The notes under the pieces: model-generated | The model's database searches: none | The model's input: the letters and a program-made list of their open reading frames with translations, nothing else | Told to the model about the DNA's origin: nothing | Made by a program: the position numbers and the translations under genes | Source of the DNA: Merdiplasma sp045118075 | GTDB taxonomy: Bacteria; Bacillota; Clostridia; Lachnospirales; Lachnospiraceae | Assembly: GCA_045118075.1 (NCBI GenBank) | Contig: JBGUOI010000262.1 | Coordinates: forward strand, 1 to 6,613 | Direction of reading: 5' to 3' | DNA: 6,613 bases | Part shown: piece by piece, positions 4,436 through 6,613 of the stretch | Numbering within the stretch: position 1 is the stretch's first letter | How the letters are laid out: every line of letters starts with the position of its first letter

Positions 4436-6613
4436 TTATCCGAAATATTGATCCACCTGCTCCGCCAGCGTCCCGTTCTTCGATGCTTCTGCAGCATCTG
4501 CCTCGACGAAGTTGTGCGTTTCCTCTTTCAGTGTTTCATCGAATCCGAGGATGTAATTTGTCGCGATCAGGTAGATGATCCGTGTCGGAGCCATTCCATA
4601 CACCTGGTTCTGCAGAATATGCCGGACACGAGCCCGGTCATCCGGGATCGCTGCTTTCATCGCCGCGCTATTGTACAGGCGCTTTACGATCTCCGTGATA
4701 TACAGGCCGGACTTCATGTACAGGTCCGCAAAGGTCTTCGTCGGGTCATCGAAACATCCGGGGTTCTGCTTCTCCAGTTCGTCTACCATCATTTTCACCA
4801 CCCGCTTCGGCGTGAAGATCTGGTTTGTCTTCTGCGGCGGGATGTAGTCAAAGATATCCTCGGTATGCGTTTCGTCAAAATAATCCGCCAGCTCCCGCTT
4901 TTTCCGCAGGAACTCCCTGATGGAATCATTGAAAACGGTCTCATCGAATAGGTGGCCATCCCAATGCTCCATTTCACCGGTCTCTGGGTTGATGCGATCT
5001 CCTCCGTCACGCAGGAAACGGAAATCAGCCTCCGTAATACCGGTAACTTCAAGAAATACATCATCTTCGGTGTAATCGTCAAAGTTGGCAAGCGTCAGGC
5101 CGTCATCGCCGTAAGCCATGATAAAGCTTGGAATGGTACGCGAAAACCCGCGCAAATGCGCACGTATCTCTTCTTCTGCGTCGCGTTTCGCTGCTTCGGC
5201 CTTGTTGCGTTCCAGATGTTCGATAACCTCCTGCGGCTTGGTGTCCATCGTCTGCTGGATCTGTTCCTGCGCCGCCGTGACCGTAGCTTCCAGAAAGGCT
5301 TTCATGCGTCTCTGGAAGGCTTCCTCGGCATCACTCATCTGCGTCCCAGTCTGCGCTGCCTGCCGCTGGCGCTCCAGTTCGGCCCTTGCGATGGATTCTT
5401 CCTGTTTATAATCATCAGCAATACGCTGGAAGGTATGATCGATCTCCCGCTCTACCTGTGTTTCTATACGCTTTTTCGCAGCCCGCTTTGGATCATAGTC
5501 CTCCATGACCGGGGCGACACGTTCCTTGACGGCCTCTTTTACGCTGTCAGCGATCTTCTTCATCTGATCATCAACAGCGGCGGCGCTTCCGGTGACGGCA
5601 GCCGCCTCCTGGTTTTCCAGCAGGGTTGCGGCTTGTTCCTGAATGACGGGAACGTCCTCATATTCCTTGTCCGCAAAATAGTTCTGTGCCTGTCCGATGA
5701 CGATTTCTTCGGGGACCTCGACCTCGCCATCCTCTCCCACGTGAATATCAGACATATTGTCGAGAGCAGCCTGATTGTCCTTGTGCTTATCCTCGTGGGC
5801 GGTCTGAAGCTTCTCCACAATAGCCTGTATCGCAGCCGGAGCGCCGAAGACGTTGCCGATATTGAACAGGTAGTTGCACATGAAGCCGGAGCGGACCACT
5901 TCCTGGCATTTCAGCTTTCTCGGGATAGACAGTACGGCAGCAGCATCCAGTTCGATCATCCGGCCTTCGTCATCCTCACCCAGAACGGGGAAGAAGTTCA
6001 GGAGCCGGCGGATGTTTTCTTTTCGTTCCTCCGATGTGCCACGCCCGTTTACAGTATCAGCATTCAGGTTGTTGGCAAAATCATCAAAGATGATCAGCGT
6101 CCGTGCCGGGTCAAAGTCAAATACATAGGCCGTCTCTTTCTGGAAGGTCTCTCCGTTCACCGTGAGCATGTAGGGGTTCTGTGCCCGGAATGCCGCCTGC
6201 ATATAGGAAGACGGGCTTTTCAGGTTGCAGAGCATCAGTACGCCGGACCATTCGGGAACCGTCACACCGACGGTCAGCTGTCCTACAGTCAGGGTAATGG
6301 TTTTATCATGCGCAGCTATGGCCTGTTTTACGCGGTCGAAGTTCTTTTTGGCGGAAGCGTCTTCGTCCTCATTGGAGCTGCCGTCGCCCACGACCTTTAC
6401 AACGTAGTATTCGTTGAAAACAGGATCAGCCGCCAGCAGCTTTTCCAATGCCTCTACGCTCTGGATACGGTTCAGATACCAGAGGGTATGGGAAAGCTCC
6501 TTCCGCAGCTCCGGCGTGGAAAACGGATACTTCTCCTGCGTCGCTAGCGCGTGCAGGAACTTCTTGACCTCTGCCTCGTGGATGAACTTCCCGGCCTCGT
6601 TCGTGTCAAAGAA
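4436..6613 (-). CDS. Large SF2-helicase restriction protein with vestigial N6-adenine methylase-like C-terminus (5'-partial)
   Basis: The reading frame is open through the right edge, so only the last 725 residues are visible and the start is outside. Visible residues 104-148 match the end of an SF2 helicase motor: a motif V-like stretch (TVGQLTVGVTVPEW), then a motif VI-like SYMQAAFRAQNPY. Residues about 345-485 are rich in E, K, A and Q and look helical or coiled-coil. Residues about 486-580 include LRGFSRTIPSFIMAYG and EDIFDYIPPQ, seen in large restriction helicases. The end resembles an Eco57I-like adenine methylase: FTPKRVVKMM (600-609), a motif I position reading DLYMKSGLY (630-638) instead of DPxxGSG, and QVYGMAPT (670-677). 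The protein stops before any NPPY catalytic motif. I infer an ATP-driven DNA translocase or restriction subunit whose methylase part does not methylate. Walker A/B and any nuclease domain would lie outside the window. It ends in TAA 23 bp before the DUF262 gene, suggesting one transcript. Exact subfamily is uncertain. Confidence 0.85.
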   Translation of the reverse strand, partial: FFDTNEAGKFIHEAEVKKFLHALATQEKYPFSTPELRKELSHTLWYLNRIQSVEALEKLLAADPVFNEYYVVKVVGDGSSNEDEDASAKKNFDRVKQAIAAHDKTITLTVGQLTVGVTVPEWSGVLMLCNLKSPSSYMQAAFRAQNPYMLTVNGETFQKETAYVFDFDPARTLIIFDDFANNLNADTVNGRGTSEERKENIRRLLNFFPVLGEDDEGRMIELDAAAVLSIPRKLKCQEVVRSGFMCNYLFNIGNVFGAPAAIQAIVEKLQTAHEDKHKDNQAALDNMSDIHVGEDGEVEVPEEIVIGQAQNYFADKEYEDVPVIQEQAATLLENQEAAAVTGSAAAVDDQMKKIADSVKEAVKERVAPVMEDYDPKRAAKKRIETQVEREIDHTFQRIADDYKQEESIARAELERQRQAAQTGTQMSDAEEAFQRRMKAFLEATVTAAQEQIQQTMDTKPQEVIEHLERNKAEAAKRDAEEEIRAHLRGFSRTIPSFIMAYGDDGLTLANFDDYTEDDVFLEVTGITEADFRFLRDGGDRINPETGEMEHWDGHLFDETVFNDSIREFLRKKRELADYFDETHTEDIFDYIPPQKTNQIFTPKRVVKMMVDELEKQNPGCFDDPTKTFADLYMKSGLYITEIVKRLYNSAAMKAAIPDDRARVRHILQNQVYGMAPTRIIYLIATNYILGFDETLKEETHNFVEADAAEASKNGTLAEQVDQYFG

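Noticed and set aside
4952..6547. 531-codon open frame on the plus strand opposite the helicase restriction gene
   Set aside because: It lies wholly antisense to a gene with clear helicase and methylase-like motifs, has no recognisable domain, and is of the kind produced by GC-rich codon bias on the other strand.
1..6613. CRISPR array, tRNA or rRNA genes
   Set aside because: No regularly spaced direct repeats and no cloverleaf or rRNA-like stretch was seen; the only tandem repeat is the 12-bp coding repeat at 397-444.

Overview
The window looks like part of an anti-phage/restriction (defence) island from a Gram-positive bacterium, probably a gut-type Clostridium relative. That placement rests on the protein style, strong AGGAGG-type ribosome binding sites and mixed base composition, and it is an inference. 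All genes with good support lie on the minus strand, so the region reads from the right edge to the left. Stop codons TAA, TAG and TGA all end real genes, so the standard genetic code applies.

Right to left, the layout is as follows. (1) Bases 6613-4436 hold the C-terminal 725 residues of a large restriction protein: the end of an SF2 helicase motor, a long charged helical segment, and a shortened, degenerate adenine-methyltransferase-like domain. Its start lies outside the window. (2) After 23 bp comes a DUF262-DUF1524 (GmrSD-type) protein of 572 residues, complete, with a DGQQR motif and an HNH-like C-terminus. (3) After 71 bp, which contain a GC hairpin, comes a KptA/Tpt1 RNA 2'-phosphotransferase of 180 residues. 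(4) After a gap with a clear promoter and a 17-bp palindromic operator comes a small Cro/CI-like helix-turn-helix protein. (5) Overlapping it by 11 bp is a 519-residue Schlafen-type AlbA_2 / divergent histidine-kinase-like ATPase protein with a C-terminal winged helix. (6) Overlapping the end of that gene is a small frame with its own AGGAGG that is interrupted by TGA and TAG and looks like a decayed gene. (7) The left 90 bases hold two palindromes and no gene I can support.

Genes 1-3 look like one transcription unit: helicase restriction protein, GmrSD-like nuclease, RNA-repair-type enzyme. Genes 4-5 look like a second unit with its own autoregulated promoter. The most notable points are the palindrome filling the promoter spacer together with a likely leaderless mRNA for the small regulator, the KptA gene inside a restriction cluster, the apparently inactive methyltransferase end of the helicase protein, and the decayed small gene at the left. 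I cannot show from this sequence that the five genes form one system; they may be neighbouring modules in an island.
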